NCBI GenBank assembly: GCA_023630585.1
Contig: CM042548.1
Location: forward strand, 9,107,027-9,171,026
Length of the DNA: 64,000 nucleotides
Direction of reading: 5' to 3'
Source: Cranoglanis bouderius
Taxonomy: Eukaryota; Chordata; Actinopteri; Siluriformes; Cranoglanididae
Notes under the pieces: model-generated
Told to the model about the DNA's origin: nothing
The model's database searches: none
What the model saw: only the letters and a program-made list of their open reading frames with translations
Part shown: one piece after another, positions 11,407-24,840 of the stretch
How positions within the stretch are numbered: the stretch's first letter is position 1
How the letters are laid out: each line of letters begins with the position of its first letter
Program-made: the position numbers and the translations under genes

Positions 11407-11881
11407 CACTCACTGTCCGCTTTATTAGGAACACCTGTGCACCTGCACATTCATGCAGCTATCTTACCAACCAATCATGTGGCACCAGCACAATGCAAAA
11501 AAATCATACAGATCCAGGTCAAGAGCTTGACAGGATCTCTTGTTTCTCTTGTTGTCAAGAGAGACACCAGAATGAAGAAAAGGTGTGATCTCTGTGACTT
11601 TAACTGTGGCATGGATATTGGTACCAGAAGGACTGGTCTGAGTATTTCATAAATTGCCGATCTCCTTGAAATTTCACACAGAAAAGAGTTTCTAAAACTC
11701 TCTACAGTTTACCCTTCTGGTACCAACAGCAATGCCACAATCAAAGTCACAGAGATCACACTTTTTCTTCATTCTGATGTTTGATGCGAACTGAAGCTCT
11801 TGACCTGTACCACATGACTGGCTGATTAGATAACTGTATGAATGTGCTGGTGCAAATTCATAATAAATTGGACGGTGAGTG
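11407..11881. mobile_element. Foldback derivative of a Tc1 element (family F)
   Basis: A 475-bp element with TA on both sides (11405-11406, 11882-11883) and inverted ends CACTCACTGTCC / GGACGGTGAGTG. It is built from two inverted copies of the 5' part of one Tc1 element: the plus strand (from 11572) and the minus strand (from the right half) both encode the same transposase N-terminus, MKKRCDLCDF and MKKKCDLCDF, followed by GTRR. It has no catalytic domain. The structure is a head-to-head duplication that could be mobilised by related transposases. Confidence 0.8.
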
Positions 11882-12333
11882 TATATGCTCATACGCTCTA
11901 ATTTGGTCATTAGAGTGACAAAATAACTTGTGAGTCAATTTGTGAAATGGTTCTTCTGGTTGTAGGACCTCTAGAAAAGGCATTTCATATGAGTTAAATC
12001 ATACTAAGCATCAAGATAACGGTCCTCAGGAGTGATATAAGACATCTGAAAGAGAAATCTAATCCGGCAGATCAATCAGTGATTATTATTTTCATGAAGC
12101 TGCATCATCCTCTTATCTGAAGGTGGACAGCATGTCAATGTTTCCCTAACACGATGAGTAAGAACTGCATCTCCACCCACATGGTGAAATACTGGACAGT
12201 CCACAGACACCTGCAGTCCCCAAAGGTGGAGTAACAGAAAGATCTGCAAGATATCTTAGTAATAAATAAATAAATAAAAACTTTGAGACAACATGTTTAC
12301 CTTCATGAAAAAAGACTGCGTCATCCTGTCACG

Positions 12334-13159
<826 letters not shown>

Positions 13160-13585
13160 GAGTGGACCAACAGAAAAGTGTTCAGCCACAGTCATCCGTG
13201 GCTGAGAGTCGACTGGTAGTAATTTATGTCTGGCAGTCAAGAGAGCAAAATTGGCCATGCTCTCTGGGTGGGAGAGATGGCACACACTCCCTCCTGTTTT
13301 AAACACAGTGACACTAGCCATTCGTGGACATCTGTGAGCTCATGTATGTGGAAGAGGGCATACATGCCCTTTCCTCTGATAGTGTTATGCTGCCCTTTGA
13401 CACAACATGAACAGCAGTTGAAAAGATGCAGCTGGCTGGCTCCATGTTTCTGGGAGGAAGCATTTGTTAGCCTTTACTCTCCCTGGTAGGTAGCTGTTTG
13501 ATGATATGGGAGAGCTGGCTGGTGAGTGGAAATTGACCAAGATCAAATTGACCATTTAGGAAGACAATGGGAAAAAATAAATAAA
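13160..13585 (+). repeat. SINE-like repeat type C, longest copy
   Basis: Landmarks in order: TCATCCGTGGCTGAGAGTC, AAATTGGCCATGCTCTC, GACACTAGCCATTCGTGGA, CATCTGTGAGCTCATG, GTGTTATGCTGCCC, GGAGGAAGCAT, GGTAGCTGTTTGATGATA, GAGAGCTGGCTGGTG, then an A-rich end (GGGAAAAAATAAATAAAAG). Other copies lie at 10499, 19040 and 42700. The A-rich 3' end and about 400-bp size fit a SINE. The family name is not known to me. Confidence 0.65.
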
Positions 13586-13587
13586 AG

Positions 13588-14260
13588 ATGGATGGAGCAG
13601 GCTTCAGCAAATTCTGCCAAGCCCTCTTTACTAAAAGTGAACAGCAATTCAAGCAACACCATAAAGCTGTGCCAACCAGCTACAACAAACAATACAATTC
13701 CAGTACTGTCACATCACCGCCAACGTCACATAACATGCAACCTGGCAAGTATGGTGAAGATCCTTCCAAATGTCAAGGTTCCCTACTACAGTGCTCACTG
13801 AACTTCTCTAGATATCAAGTCCTACTAAAACAAAGGAGCCCACGTCACCTTACTGCTCAGCATTAAGGCACTTGAATGGGCCACTGCTGCCAACATGAAG
13901 ATCTCCTTTTTGGAGCCCCAAATAACCCACTGTGCTAGAAATTATGATCCCTGAATGCTATGTTGAGTTCAAGGAGGCGTTTTGTAAATCACTGTACCCT
14001 ACCTCGATACAGAGCCAATAACTCTGCCATCGACCTGCTCACAGCCACCTTCCCACCCTAATTAACCTCCTAACACCACAGGAAACAAGGCCATGGAAGA
14101 ACTGGAATAAGGCCATGGCCATCTCTGACACTTGACAGAAAGGCTACATGAAACCCGCTACCTCTCCCACATCTGTGTTCGGAAGAAGGACAGTGGTCTT
14201 CGTCTGTGCATAGATTATCATTGCCTGAACCGAATCACAGTAAAATACAGTTAACCAACT
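13588..14260 (+). pseudogene. Ty3/gypsy retrotransposon gag-pol remnant
   Basis: A decayed LTR-retrotransposon fragment. The first 270 bp resemble gag, with a YGEDPSKCQG then LLQCSLNFS block (about residues 54-75 of the open frame from 13588), as in gypsy-type gag capsids of fish. After frame breaks, 14008-14054 reads RYRANNSAIDLLTATFPP, like the block just before reverse transcriptase. Positions 14177-14245 contain RKKDSGLRLCIDY and LNRIT, the conserved N-terminal reverse transcriptase signature. The end of gag, the zinc knuckle and the protease are missing between these, and several stops interrupt it. It cannot encode a working enzyme. Confidence 0.75.
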
Positions 14261-15239
14261 GTCTCTGGTAACCTCAGATCTGAAAGAACCTCATGATCTG
14301 TCCTTGCAGAAAGCACATGTTTAAATACACACTATAAAACATTTTTGTTTCCTGGAATACTTTCAGTCAAAATTTAGTCTTGAACATCAGCATATAGCAG
14401 AATGCAGCAGAGCTGGCAAAATATCGACTGTTCAGGGAAAAGCTTCCAAGAGAGGCTTGTGTCATATCTGACAGGACAACAGATGGTGGAGAGACACTTG
14501 TCCTCAGCACGCCAGCTACAGGCAACTAATTATTAATAGTCCTGCCAAAATTTGGCTGCTCATTCAAAAGGTACAGAGAGGAAAGCCATCCCACCATTTC
14601 ATATATAATCACAGGCCCATTTTAACTGAAAGGACACCATACCCATTATATTTGTGGAATAACCATTGAGCTGCCTGTCTCCCAACCCTAATCTATACGA
14701 TTACCAGGCTAAATGCAATATCCAATGTCCACATATTAGAATTAATTTCACTAAAAACAAGTCCCAATATTCATAAAGCCTCTTACAAGGCACAACCATG
14801 TTTGATTTCACTGTCCTCACTGTCTTTTCTGCATGTTGGCAATGAAGCATAAGTTTCATTAATGTGTCTACAAATAACAGCGCTAGCATTTTTATTATTA
14901 TTAAGTGGCAATCATGACTGAATGCAGCACCATGCTTGGAGACAAGTGTTGGCATAAACTTTTGGCAGTGTTGGTGTCCTTCCGCTTTTCCTGATATCAT
15001 AAACCGCTGGCAAGTGGATCAGTGGGAAAAGACATGAGGTTTGAGGTTCTTTCACATCACAGAAGGCCAGAATGGCAAAATTATTTTGTAGTGATTACCG
15101 AGCTACACTAATTTCATGAAACTAAATGAAAGAAAAGCAACTGTCAGTTCATGATTTCTGTTGCTATAATATTTGAAAGTGTTGAAATAACGTCTATTTA
15201 GGCTATCACATTATAGATGGGAGGACGTCTTTTGCATGT
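14261..15239. other. Unassigned DNA, no gene seen
   Basis: No further retrotransposon domains or other features could be supported here. Confidence 0.4.
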
Positions 15240-15605
15240 GTTTGTGATCGAGTCAAGACCAAGTCTTAAGGGGACAAGTCAAGATCAAGTACAAATGAAA
15301 GACAAAATCGAGACTGAATACCATCAGACCTTTTTTGAAGCCAAGACTTCATTCACATAGTGTGCCAGTGATTAGGCAGGGTTTTCTAGAAGAAGGAATT
15401 ACCTCTTGAGAAACTTTGCATGCAAAAGAGAAAGGCAACACAAACATTATTTTTGCAAACTCTCAGTCAAGACCAAGACCATATTTATGGTCTTATGAGG
15501 CTAATGCCCAAGACTAAGACAAGTCCAAGTAAAAATACTAATAATTCCGAGATAGGTCCAAGTAAATACAGAAAAAGTCCTGAGCCTGGACTACAGCCCT
15601 AGTAA
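15240..15605. repeat. Degenerate CAAGWC-rich repeat
   Basis: The words CAAGACCAAG, GACAAGTC and AAGTCCAAGTA recur many times at 15250-15345 and 15465-15595, ending GACTACAGCCCT. This looks like the end regions of an interspersed repeat built from a short motif. I cannot assign a family. Confidence 0.45.
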
Positions 15606-16099
15606 TTAGATACAGGCTGTCAAAATACTTGACTTGGAATGGAATCTTTAAATGTGATTTTATCCCTTTTATACTTTTTGGGGTAACTAGATTTTAAAAT
15701 GCTAAAACTTGTGGTTAAGGTATGTGCAAAAGATAATCATATTTCAGTTAACCCTGTAATTTTCAGAACTATATATTGTGGAAAGTATTAAAATTTCACC
15801 ATGTGAAGGATTTTTGCAGGCTGCCACACATAATTTAACACTCCTACAAAACTAGATGAAAATGTTGTATACAACTAGACAAATTAAACGATAAAACACG
15901 TTTGAAGAGATGCAAAGAGTGGAAACCTGGTCAAACATGGTCAAGATGACTAAATAATAAATGAATCAGTTTCTATATTTGGCACTGGGATGGCACTAGG
16001 TGCCTATTTTCCTAAGTCAACTATTAATGGAATACAGTCCACTTGCACATTCTACAGGACCAAATATTGTATATACAAATACTGGGGCTACAGCTACAC

Positions 16100-16322
16100 T
16101 CTCTCAATCACTCACTCACTTTCAGTAAGCATTTTATTCACACCTACAGGCGATTTCTCTGATCCAACCTACCTACCGACATGTTTTGGAGAGGTGGGAG
16201 GAAAGTGGAGAATGTGCAGGAAACCCACAAGGACACAGGGAGAACATGCACAGAAACTCCACATAGTAATCCAAGCTCAGGACAAACCCAGGAGCTATAA
16301 GGCAGCAGTATTACCTGCTACA
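16100..16322 (-). mobile_element. SINE type B, diverged
   Basis: Reverse copy with TTCAGTAAGCATTTTATTC, GAGGTGGGAGGAAAGTGGAG, CACAGGGAGAACATGCACAG and AGGCAGCAGTATTACCTGCT. A large part of the centre is deleted. Confidence 0.75.
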
Positions 16323-17593
16323 GATATAGTTAAATGAAATTTTTATTCTAGAGGGGGTTGTATATATATTTACACCCTAATACTAAAACTGTTTGAGTGT
16401 TTGTACAGATCCTTCACCGAAAAACATTACTTAGGGTTCTTGGATTTGGGAATTATTCATCTGTGTTATAGTCACTCCCTTTATGCTACTTGAATACATA
16501 TGAATACACATGCTGGTATTTAAATAAAATTAGTCATAAAACCCCAGTCTATGAAGGTGAGCTTTAAGCTTCTCAAAGCACACAACACAATTTGCCATAT
16601 CATTAAAACCTGTCCAATAGCTGGCAGAGTAATAAGGAATAACTTCTCCCATCCCTCCATTAATATGAGCGAGGCAGTAGATGTGCTACGCAGCCACACG
16701 GAATCATGTCGCTGAGGATGAAAAAAGCGGCAAAGTGACCCTGTTCCGTCACCGAATATTTAAAGAGCAGCGGCCTCAGGGCAGCCGAGCGTATAGAGAA
16801 ATGCAAACTGTGCTCTTTGCACTTACTACAGCATGACGTAGCAACTTTCCTGATTGAATGTGAAATAATACAGTGCTTGGTCACAGTTCACATAACCATA
16901 TGATTAAAAAAAACACAACACCATGATTACAATCGTGCCATTAGATCAACAATTAGATACATAATTAATAGCAATCTTGTCACTGTTATTTCAGTGGCTG
17001 GCTAATATAATCATAATGAAAGTATTTACTTTTGCGTTTTTTCATAAATTGTGTTTCAGTTGAGATATTTCAATTAAATATAATTAGTCTATAATATCTC
17101 TTTGCAACACTGTACTCAATGAATGGTGTAGTGGAACGGAGACTTTGTTATGACAGGGCTCTGATGGGACTCTCATTATTAGGGAACTGTAGTACAATCA
17201 CTCCAAATTATTCCGTCTCTTGTTCAGGCTTGAAACAATACAATGGATTTCTAATCAAATCTCTAAAGCATGCATGTTCAAATTTGCATTTACTATCTAA
17301 AAGTGCACTTTAAGTTAACTACTGGCAGCCTTGTCCAGAATTTGCTTGGCTTGTTTTCCCTAACTCACAGCCTAACTTTTCCTGTGCAATATCTAGCCTT
17401 TTCAGACAGCAAATGACAAATCAGTGATGGCTAAAGTGTACAAAGTCAGAAAGAATTTCAAACCTTCAGAACTCTTTACCATGCTGGTATTAAAAATTTC
17501 AAAACTCTTTACCATGCCGTTATTCGCTATTAAGGATGTGATCAATATTATTACATACCAGGGTGACAGATCATTTCTTAGCAAGTGAAAGCT
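16323..17593. other. Unassigned DNA, no gene seen
   Basis: Mostly AT-rich unique-looking sequence. A short direct repeat (CTCTTTACCATGC at 17471 and 17508) is the only structure noticed. Confidence 0.4.
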
Positions 17594-17597
17594 TTAA

Positions 17598-18682
17598 AGG
17601 AGACCTATTATGACACTTTTTACAAGATGTAATATAACTCTCAGATGTCCCCAGAATGTGTCTGTGAAGTTTCAGCTCAAAATACCCCACAGATAATTTA
17701 TTATACCATGCTGTAAATGCCCCTTTTTTGGGTGGAAGCAAAAACATGCTGTTTTCGTGTGTGTCTCTTTAAATGCAAATGAACTGCTGCTCCCCGCCCC
17801 CTTTCCAGAAGATGGCTCTGCCTTTACAGCTCCTGCTTCGGATACTACGGCAACAACAAATCAGGAGAACCAGTATGACTGACACCGTAAATACCGGTGT
17901 TCAGCCCTATATGTATGAACCAGAATGTATTAATTATACAAAGCATTTCTGTGTTAAAAATAAAAATGTCGATATATCTCTGTGAATACATTCAAAGACA
18001 ATGGTAAGTTCAGTCGCATTAGCCGTGGAATTTGCTAACAAGCTCATTCGGAAAGGCGATTTGCAAACATTCACAAAATATAAAGTGCGATACTTATGTC
18101 TTCTGGATATGATGCTGGATCAGTTGGTATTGAGCCATGTTTGAGAATAAACTTGTCAGCAAATCCAGCTTTGTATTGAGCCTCGTTCACAAAGCAGTCT
18201 GGTGTAAAATGATTCGCACATACGAATCTAGCTATTTTTGGGGCACATTTCCTTCAAAAATAAAACTACTCCACTGCGTCTTCAGTGGCTCTGATGCCGG
18301 GAGTACATGAAGACTCTTATGTTCATTCTTACAGCCAACAACAGAACACTTACAAAGCTTACGAAGCTGAGACATTCTTCTTAGCACTATAGCTGCTCCA
18401 GCATGGAGAACATGGAGGACTGTGTGCAGCTCACTCAGGGGAGGATCTATGCTAATAGGGCAGAGTCCGTCACCAGTCGTGGGCGGGGCCTGTTCCGACG
18501 TGTCGTCATGTTGAGAGAAATCGCAAACAACTCATTTTGAGACACTGTTTATGATTTATGGGGAATATAAAAAAAGGAGTGGGTGGATTTTTTCCATTAT
18601 AGAGTGGTTGTGTACACACACTGCCGACACACATTCATATTCACACACCATGTAAAAGTGAATTTTGCATAATAGGTCCCCT
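17598..18682. mobile_element. TTAA-flanked DNA transposon derivative (MITE 2)
   Basis: 1085 bp bounded by TTAA at 17594-17597 and 18683-18686. The left end AGGAGACCTATTATG pairs with the right end, which reads AGGGGACCTATTATG on the minus strand. The interior has no open frame with a recognised transposase. A GGGCGGGGCC motif at 18481-18490 also occurs in MITE 1 (3041-3050). Ends and target site fit piggyBac- or Kolobok-type transposition. Confidence 0.8.
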
Positions 18683-18762
18683 TTAATGTGCAGCCCAGTC
18701 CCAAGTTTTGGTAGCTTTGAAACTGACTAGAAAGTGGTAGTTAACAGTATAGAGAGCTACAG

Positions 18763-18990
18763 TAGATATAAAAAGTCTACACACCACTCAGTCTTTTTGG
18801 ATAAGAGTCTATCAGCATAGCACATCTTGACTTGGCAATATTTTCCCACTCTTTCTTGCAAAAACATTCTAGATCCATCAAATTGCAAGAGCGTCAACTG
18901 TGCACAGCCGGCTTCAGGTCACCCCACAGATTTTCAATTGGATTCAGGTCATTCAAAAACATTGGGCAACTCAGCCATAATCCTTATCCT
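18763..18990 (-). pseudogene. Tc1-like transposase C-terminal scrap (family G)
   Basis: On the minus strand the 18915-18960 region reads DLNPIENLWGDLKP, the block with the third catalytic Glu of Tc1/mariner transposases. The terminus ACAGTAGATATAAAAAGTC at 18762-18780 looks like the element's end. The fragment is cut off by an A run of about 24 bp at 18997-19020. Confidence 0.65.
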
Positions 18991-18991
18991 T

Positions 18992-19022
<31 letters not shown>

Positions 19023-19039
19023 TTTAAAGTGTCTGAGGT

Positions 19040-19395
19040 AGTACATTGTGTGTGTATCCTCAACTAAAAGTCAACAAGTGCAGCTCGTGACTGAGAGAGG
19101 TGGGAAGGATGGCATACTCTCTGTTCACCTGTTAATGAGTGTGACACCAACCAATTGTGGGAGTCTGTGAGCTCTTGTATGCGAAAGAGGGCAGACAGTC
19201 CGTCTTTGAGTGTGATACACTACCCTGTGACACTGCATTAGAAGCAGAAGTTTGAAAAGCTGACTTCACATGTCTCAGAGAAAGCATGTGTTAGTAAGGT
19301 TGGTAGCTGTCATGTGATAGGAGAGAGTTGACTGGTGGGTAGGAACTGGCAGAACTGCAAACTGAGGAGAAATTGGGGAGTGGGGCGGGGGTGGA
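19040..19395 (+). repeat. SINE-like repeat type C, diverged copy
   Basis: Shares GTCTGTGAGCTC, GAAAGAGGGCAGACAG, TACCCTGTGACAC, AGAAAGCATGTGTTAG, GGTTGGTAGCTGTCA and GAGTTGACTGGTGGG with the copy at 13160. Confidence 0.65.
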
Positions 19396-19599
19396 ATCAG
19401 CAAGTCATTGGTCATGTTTGTTTATGATCTGTGATATTTTTTTCTTCAGCCCTCACATATAATATTATTCTGGCTAGCATAATAGTTTTCTCTCCATATG
19501 TTTAGTTTTATGACAGCTTTACACTGAGTTTAATTTTGCCCAGTTGTGTCAGGACTTCCACATGTTTCTGTCATCTGTGCAAATTAATCTGACAAGTAA

Positions 19600-19850
19600 A
19601 AGTGCAGCAGGTGGTAGGATTCAGAGCGAGTAACTTGAGGTATAGCTACAACATTGATGTGCGTTGTACCACCGTGAAGTGTTTTGTATAAAAATACACA
19701 CCACCAAATAAAAGTTTTGTTTTGTGGAAGTCAAAAACCAGTAGGGTTTCTTTCACTGGCTGTTGAACAAGTGAAAAAAAAAAGAAAAAAATCATAGTCC
19801 GGACACAAAATCTCCTCGTTCCGGTCTGGTGATTTGTCCATCAAACCAAC
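19600..19850. repeat. Unidentified dispersed repeat, copy 2
   Basis: Second copy of the unit at 5815-6060; here GTGCGTTGTACCACCGTGAA, CACCAAATAAAAG and CAGTAGGGTTTC are clear. Confidence 0.6.
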
Positions 19851-21640
19851 ACTAATTGATAACCAGCACCTATCCTGTGAATATTTTTCAGTCGGATTGC
19901 ACTTAGACCAAATGGCATTGCACTTAGGCCCAATGGCCACTACACTGGCATAATACTGTATGAATAAATGTCCCTCATTGAGTCTTGGTTTAGATTTAAA
20001 TGTTGCTATTTTAAACAGAATAAACCCTGCTACTAAAGTTTTATTGCGCCTTCACAGCTTACCCTGTCTGAACAAGGTTTAATCATCCTATGTGGTTCAG
20101 TGAATCACAGCAATGAAACATTTATGTCATGCTGTCGTCTCAAACCACCAATTTAGCTAAAAGGGTGATGTGTCTTTCTTAAATGGATGATGTTATGAAA
20201 AATTGCCATCAATAATTTCTTTTGCGCTGATAAACTTAACGACTACTTGTCTAATGAACACATCATTTGAAATGTCTGAAATGGCCTGGCGGTCAGTAGT
20301 CATTTGCCTCATTCTCCGTATGTAACATCCGAGCAAGTACAAAGATAACACAGCGGGGCTCATGACACATCCGGCTTCTGTTGGCCAAGCAAGCGTGACG
20401 CCTTTCAGACAGTGGAGGTCACTGAGTCATGCTGGACTTTACACCCTATGAGAGACTGGAATGAGAGAGTGCAGAGAATCAAGAAGAAAAGAGGACAGAG
20501 CTGGGCATCGTCCGTTTTCATCGTGATGTTATACGGACTGACCCGGTGAGACTACATCAGTACAAAAAACGAATAAATTAATAGATTACACGTGCTAACA
20601 CGTTAAGTATCTTAATAAATGGTTACTAACACATTTCTGTATGGTTAACTCCAGAATTATTGGCACTCTTGTTAATTAGCTTATTTTCACACTGAAAATA
20701 TGAAAGAAATCTAATGCTTAATTGAAATAAATGTATTCTATAAAATAAAAATACCCTTATCAAAAATATATGAACAAAACCACATGAATCAACATGATTT
20801 AATCAAATTTGATTTAACTGCCAATATTTACAAACTGGTACACTCACATCTAAATCCTATTGTCCCGTTTCCCGTCAAATTATTAGCACGGAAACAACAG
20901 GTTGAAATATGTAAAATAGCTATGAAAGAAAATGGAGTTCATTCCCCATCCAATGTTACGCGCTTACAGCCTTGCCGTCCTCGTTTGCATGAACAGTTCT
21001 TATAAGTGCCCTCTATATACATTAATGGAGATCCCTGCATCGGTGCAGACTTGACTGCGCTCTCTGATCCCAAACCCCTTGAGATTAGAGATCAGCTCTG
21101 TACAGTCAGAGAGGATTGGAGAGCAGGGAGCAACAAGGCGATTGCAGCAATGTTAAAGCCCTTGTCAACCTATTTCTATTAGCTGTGCTTTCTGCGGTTA
21201 ATATACCATCGATTGCAAAAGGAAAACATTGTTGTTTTTTCAGTTGAGAGATTTCAGATTTTTTTTTTTGTGCAGCCAATACCAATCAGAATTAACCATC
21301 TGCCTACAGCAGCTCCCCCTTTACCCCAACCAGAGAAAATAAAGTGACTTCTTTCCCACTCAGTCAGCCTTTCGTTTGACTGTAAGTGAAACCGCATCTA
21401 GCAGCATTTTTAACATTTTACATATACCTATTTAGCGTAGTAGTTTGTGTGATAATGGCTACTTCGAAAATAAAGAAATGAGAATTGTGGTGGCACTACA
21501 ACTGAGACCATCATGATCTACCTCTAATACTATGAACAGGTGGGCAAACTGTATTTCTTTGCTATTAACCACATTTGGATGACAAAATCTCATGATAGTA
21601 TAAATGAGAAGTTAATCTGAACTTGCTGAGCTTTACTGGT
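19851..21640. other. Mostly unassigned; short Tc1-end-like piece
   Basis: The stretch at 20643-20675 (ACTCCAGAATTATTGGCAC) matches the terminal repeat of the dead element at 6489 and is probably a Tc1 end. Nothing else is assigned. Confidence 0.35.
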
Positions 21641-21649
21641 AAAATTGCA

Positions 21650-22340
21650 TCGCTAAAGGAATAATAAGCTAGTCGCCGCTACGTGACTGTAGATAGTTAA
21701 GTGTAAGGCCAGTAAAGCTCATTTTAAGGCGAGGCTCTATTCATCAGTTCAGCTGGAAATAGCAGTTACCTTAGGCTGGCCGATGATCGGGGGGACGTGG
21801 CCCGATACGAGGCTTGTCGCTACCAACTTTATGTCCAAAAAATCCTCAATTACGATTATTTAACTGCTCTGGATACGGCAAATAAACAAAATGAAGTGTG
21901 AGTGGTATTGTCTTCTGAAGTCACGTTTGATAAAACGCACGTTTCTGTGAGATCTCGTGTCTGTGACATCGTTACTATAATCGACAGGTGTGTGGTCTCG
22001 CGGTCTGGCCGAATCGTCTAGTGTGTGCGTTCGGAGGATTATAATGTTAAAAATCGGTCCTTATGTCTGTGGTCTCCCGCAGTTTTAAACCGGTTAAGAT
22101 AAAACAAATCGTCTAGTCTTTCCCTGGCATTATTCTGCCGCTTTTCATGTACCACTAGAGCTATGTACACAATACAGCAGGCAACACTTCTGACTCACAA
22201 TTTGTGTAACAAAAACTTGTGTAAAAGCATTGTGAAAGCGCTCCTCTGCCATTTCTACTCCGGTTCGTAGAGCTAGCGCTGTCGACGTTAGAGTTGAGTT
22301 TTGTGTAATAATACAGCGAGCTCTACGTCAAGCTTTATGT
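21650..22340. other. Unexplained CpG-rich stretch
   Basis: CpG is far more frequent here than in the surroundings (for example GTCGCCGCTACG, TCTCGCGGTCTGGCCG, CGCTGTCGACG). Two diverged internal repeats are visible: a GTGTGGTCTC / CTGTGGTCTC word and ATCGTCTAGT at about 22015 and 22110. An open stretch of 56 codons on the plus strand (21730-21900) includes VARYEACRYQLYVQ but has no start codon and no family I recognise. It could be a young mobile element, a promoter region or an exon. Confidence 0.4.
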
Positions 22341-22663
22341 TTTTGTAGCTTTAGTATAATAATTGTTGAAACCCGTGTTTGAAAAGGGGCTTTAACACGA
22401 TACGACACCTTTATTTAAGATTTTTAAAAATAAAAAAGCAGCTAAACCCCTATTCAGGCTGGATGAGTTTTACATGAGGTGTTAGGGTAATACAATTCTT
22501 AGAGGAGTATCTCTGGGATTTTTCGTCCTATCCAAATCTGTCATGTCACTTATGACATGAAAAGATTATGCCGTCATTATACCTACTATAAATGGACCTG
22601 GGTAATATAAAACCTGTCCGAATTGACATGTTGGTAAAAAATTCTGTTACAAGCCAGAACCTT

Positions 22664-22895
22664 CAGGCAGTGGTGGCTCAACGGTTAAGGCTCTGGGGTA
22701 CTGATCAGAAGGTCAGGGGTTCAGACCCCATTATTGTCAAGCTGCCACTGCTGGGCCCTTGAGCAAGGCCCATAACCCTCTTTGCTCCAGGGACGCTGTA
22801 TCACTGGTTGACCCCCAGCTTCCTAACAAGCTGGGATATGTGAAGAAAGAATTTCACTGTTCTGTTATGTATATGTGAAAAATAAAGGCTTTTTC
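22664..22895 (+). mobile_element. tRNA-derived SINE, type D
   Basis: The head TGGCTCAACGGTTAAGGC resembles a tRNA A-box region, and GGTTCAGACCC (22718-22728) lies where the B box should be. The body has CTGGGCCCTTGAGCAAGGCC and ends GAAAAATAAAGGC, an A-rich tail typical of fish SINEs of this type. The old reverse fragment at 61240-61395 looks like the same family. Confidence 0.8.
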
Positions 22896-24695
22896 TTATA
22901 CCCTGTATAACAGAAGGTTTTCGTTATCATTTTCTATCATCTTTTGCGAAAAACCAACACAAATTATTAACTGTGGAAGAAACACAGAATGATTAAATAG
23001 ACAATTCTGTCTGAGAAACAACACTTCCTGGGGTTTTAGGTAAGCTATTGAAGTATAGCACGGGTATAGCCCACACACGTTATGGTCATGCAACCTACTA
23101 ATAATGAAGCACATTATTTTGTATTAGGCTTGTATTACTTATGAGGCAAACTTGATGGCCATCGTGAAAACACCCCCATCTCTGTGATTTATACAGAGAT
23201 CACTTATCTTACATGATGTGCAAATCGAGCATAATTACTAGGGATGTCCTCCAGTAACAGCCATATGTCAGGAAATCTTACACTGTCCGAGTGGTACTTA
23301 AGACAGTATAGTTTATTACATTCTTACTGTATACATTATTGTAATCCAATCTTAACCTGGACTATTCTATAATTTATCATGTGTTTGGCAAAGAGTTTCT
23401 CTTATTGTTCTGCTTATTTTATAATTCAGACTGCGAGTTGTTATTTGGCAAAACAAATATCGTCTTGTGATACAGTACTGTAAATAAAGTCAACTAAATA
23501 GAGAAGAACATTAAAGCCAACGAGGGGAGAAAAAAAAAAGATATGAATGTAGAGTCTTTAGTAATATAACTTGTCATTGAGTAACATTAGGGCTACAGTT
23601 TACTGGGAAGGAAAATCAATGTATGACAATGTGGTTGTCTGTGTGATCCTGTGCAGTGTTCATTTCTGTTGACGGGACAGACAAAATGACTACGAGCTTC
23701 ACTGGAAATGGAAAATAGCAAAAGATTACGTTTAATTAGGCATTGCAACACATCCACACAAGCATGTGAATGAGTAATGCTGTGAGTTCATGACTTTTCC
23801 AGTGTCACTTGAAAGGCGAGCCATCATAAAAGCACCAGACTATACACTAGGCTCATGAGCTTGTGTGTAATGCGGCATCATCATGTGTAATACGGCACGG
23901 TCATGTACGCATTACGTCATTATGCTGGAAAACATAATTGCTGGTTCCGAGTCTTTTTTCTTTTCTTTTGCTCAATTAGCTGTTAATAAGGTCATTGTAA
24001 TATTGTAATAACCGAACTATAACAAATGTAAATAACTAACTGTAAATAAACTTAATGAGTTATTAGCTGTACCTAAGCTCATTATAGTATTTAAATAAAA
24101 TAATATCAGTGGCAGGTGTATGTGCTCTCTGGTGAACAGTGGCGAAAAAATGTATTTATTTCATTCTTTCATTCATTCTTGTGTAGTGAAGTCGCCCTGA
24201 TAAACAACACCCTGTTCCATTTTCTTACGTTAAACCCCTGTTCATATTTTGAGAGAGAAGACATTCGTGGTTTTATCTGTTCGGCAGCACAGACAAGGGG
24301 AGCTAAGTTGCGTCAGAGAAAGATGTTTTGTTGCTCTGCTCTGAAGTCAGACAGCAGGTTATTTAGGATACTAAATAGGTGAAAAGCAAACACGTACAGT
24401 ATTACGAAATACAACACACTTTATTTTTATCCTTTATGTCTATCTTAAAGCTGCAGACACCATATCCTCCGAAAGACATATAAATCGTCTGACTTGTTAG
24501 CTATAGTGATAGTTGGAATTTATCTAATCTATCCTTGAAGTCTTGAGGACTGTTCCCTATGCCTGCCTTTACACCCTTCCACACTTTCACACAAATTCGC
24601 ATAAGTACGGATTTGGTGGAGAAGTGCAGGCCTTAGGGCGTTGTTTGAGACTGGACGATACTCTTACATAATGTGATGACCATTAGATTGAGAGA
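22896..24695. other. Unassigned DNA, no gene seen
   Basis: AT-rich and unique-looking. Short frames have no recognisable domain. Confidence 0.4.
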
Positions 24696-24697
24696 TA

Positions 24698-24840
24698 CAG
24701 TGCCCTCCATTAATATTGGCACCCTTGTCTTTATTGTTTAACCTTTTGATCTTTTGTTCGAAAAATTCACGGCTCAAAAAAGCATATTTCTTTTGTTTGT
24801 ACAGAAATGGAAGGAATAAGGTTTTTATTTTTTATAAGGT
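24698..24840 (+). mobile_element. Tc1-like terminal fragment (family K)
   Basis: Begins TA then CAGTGCCCTCCATTAATATT, a Tc1-type end different from the element that directly follows. It runs into family B at about 24841 without its own transposase. Confidence 0.6.
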
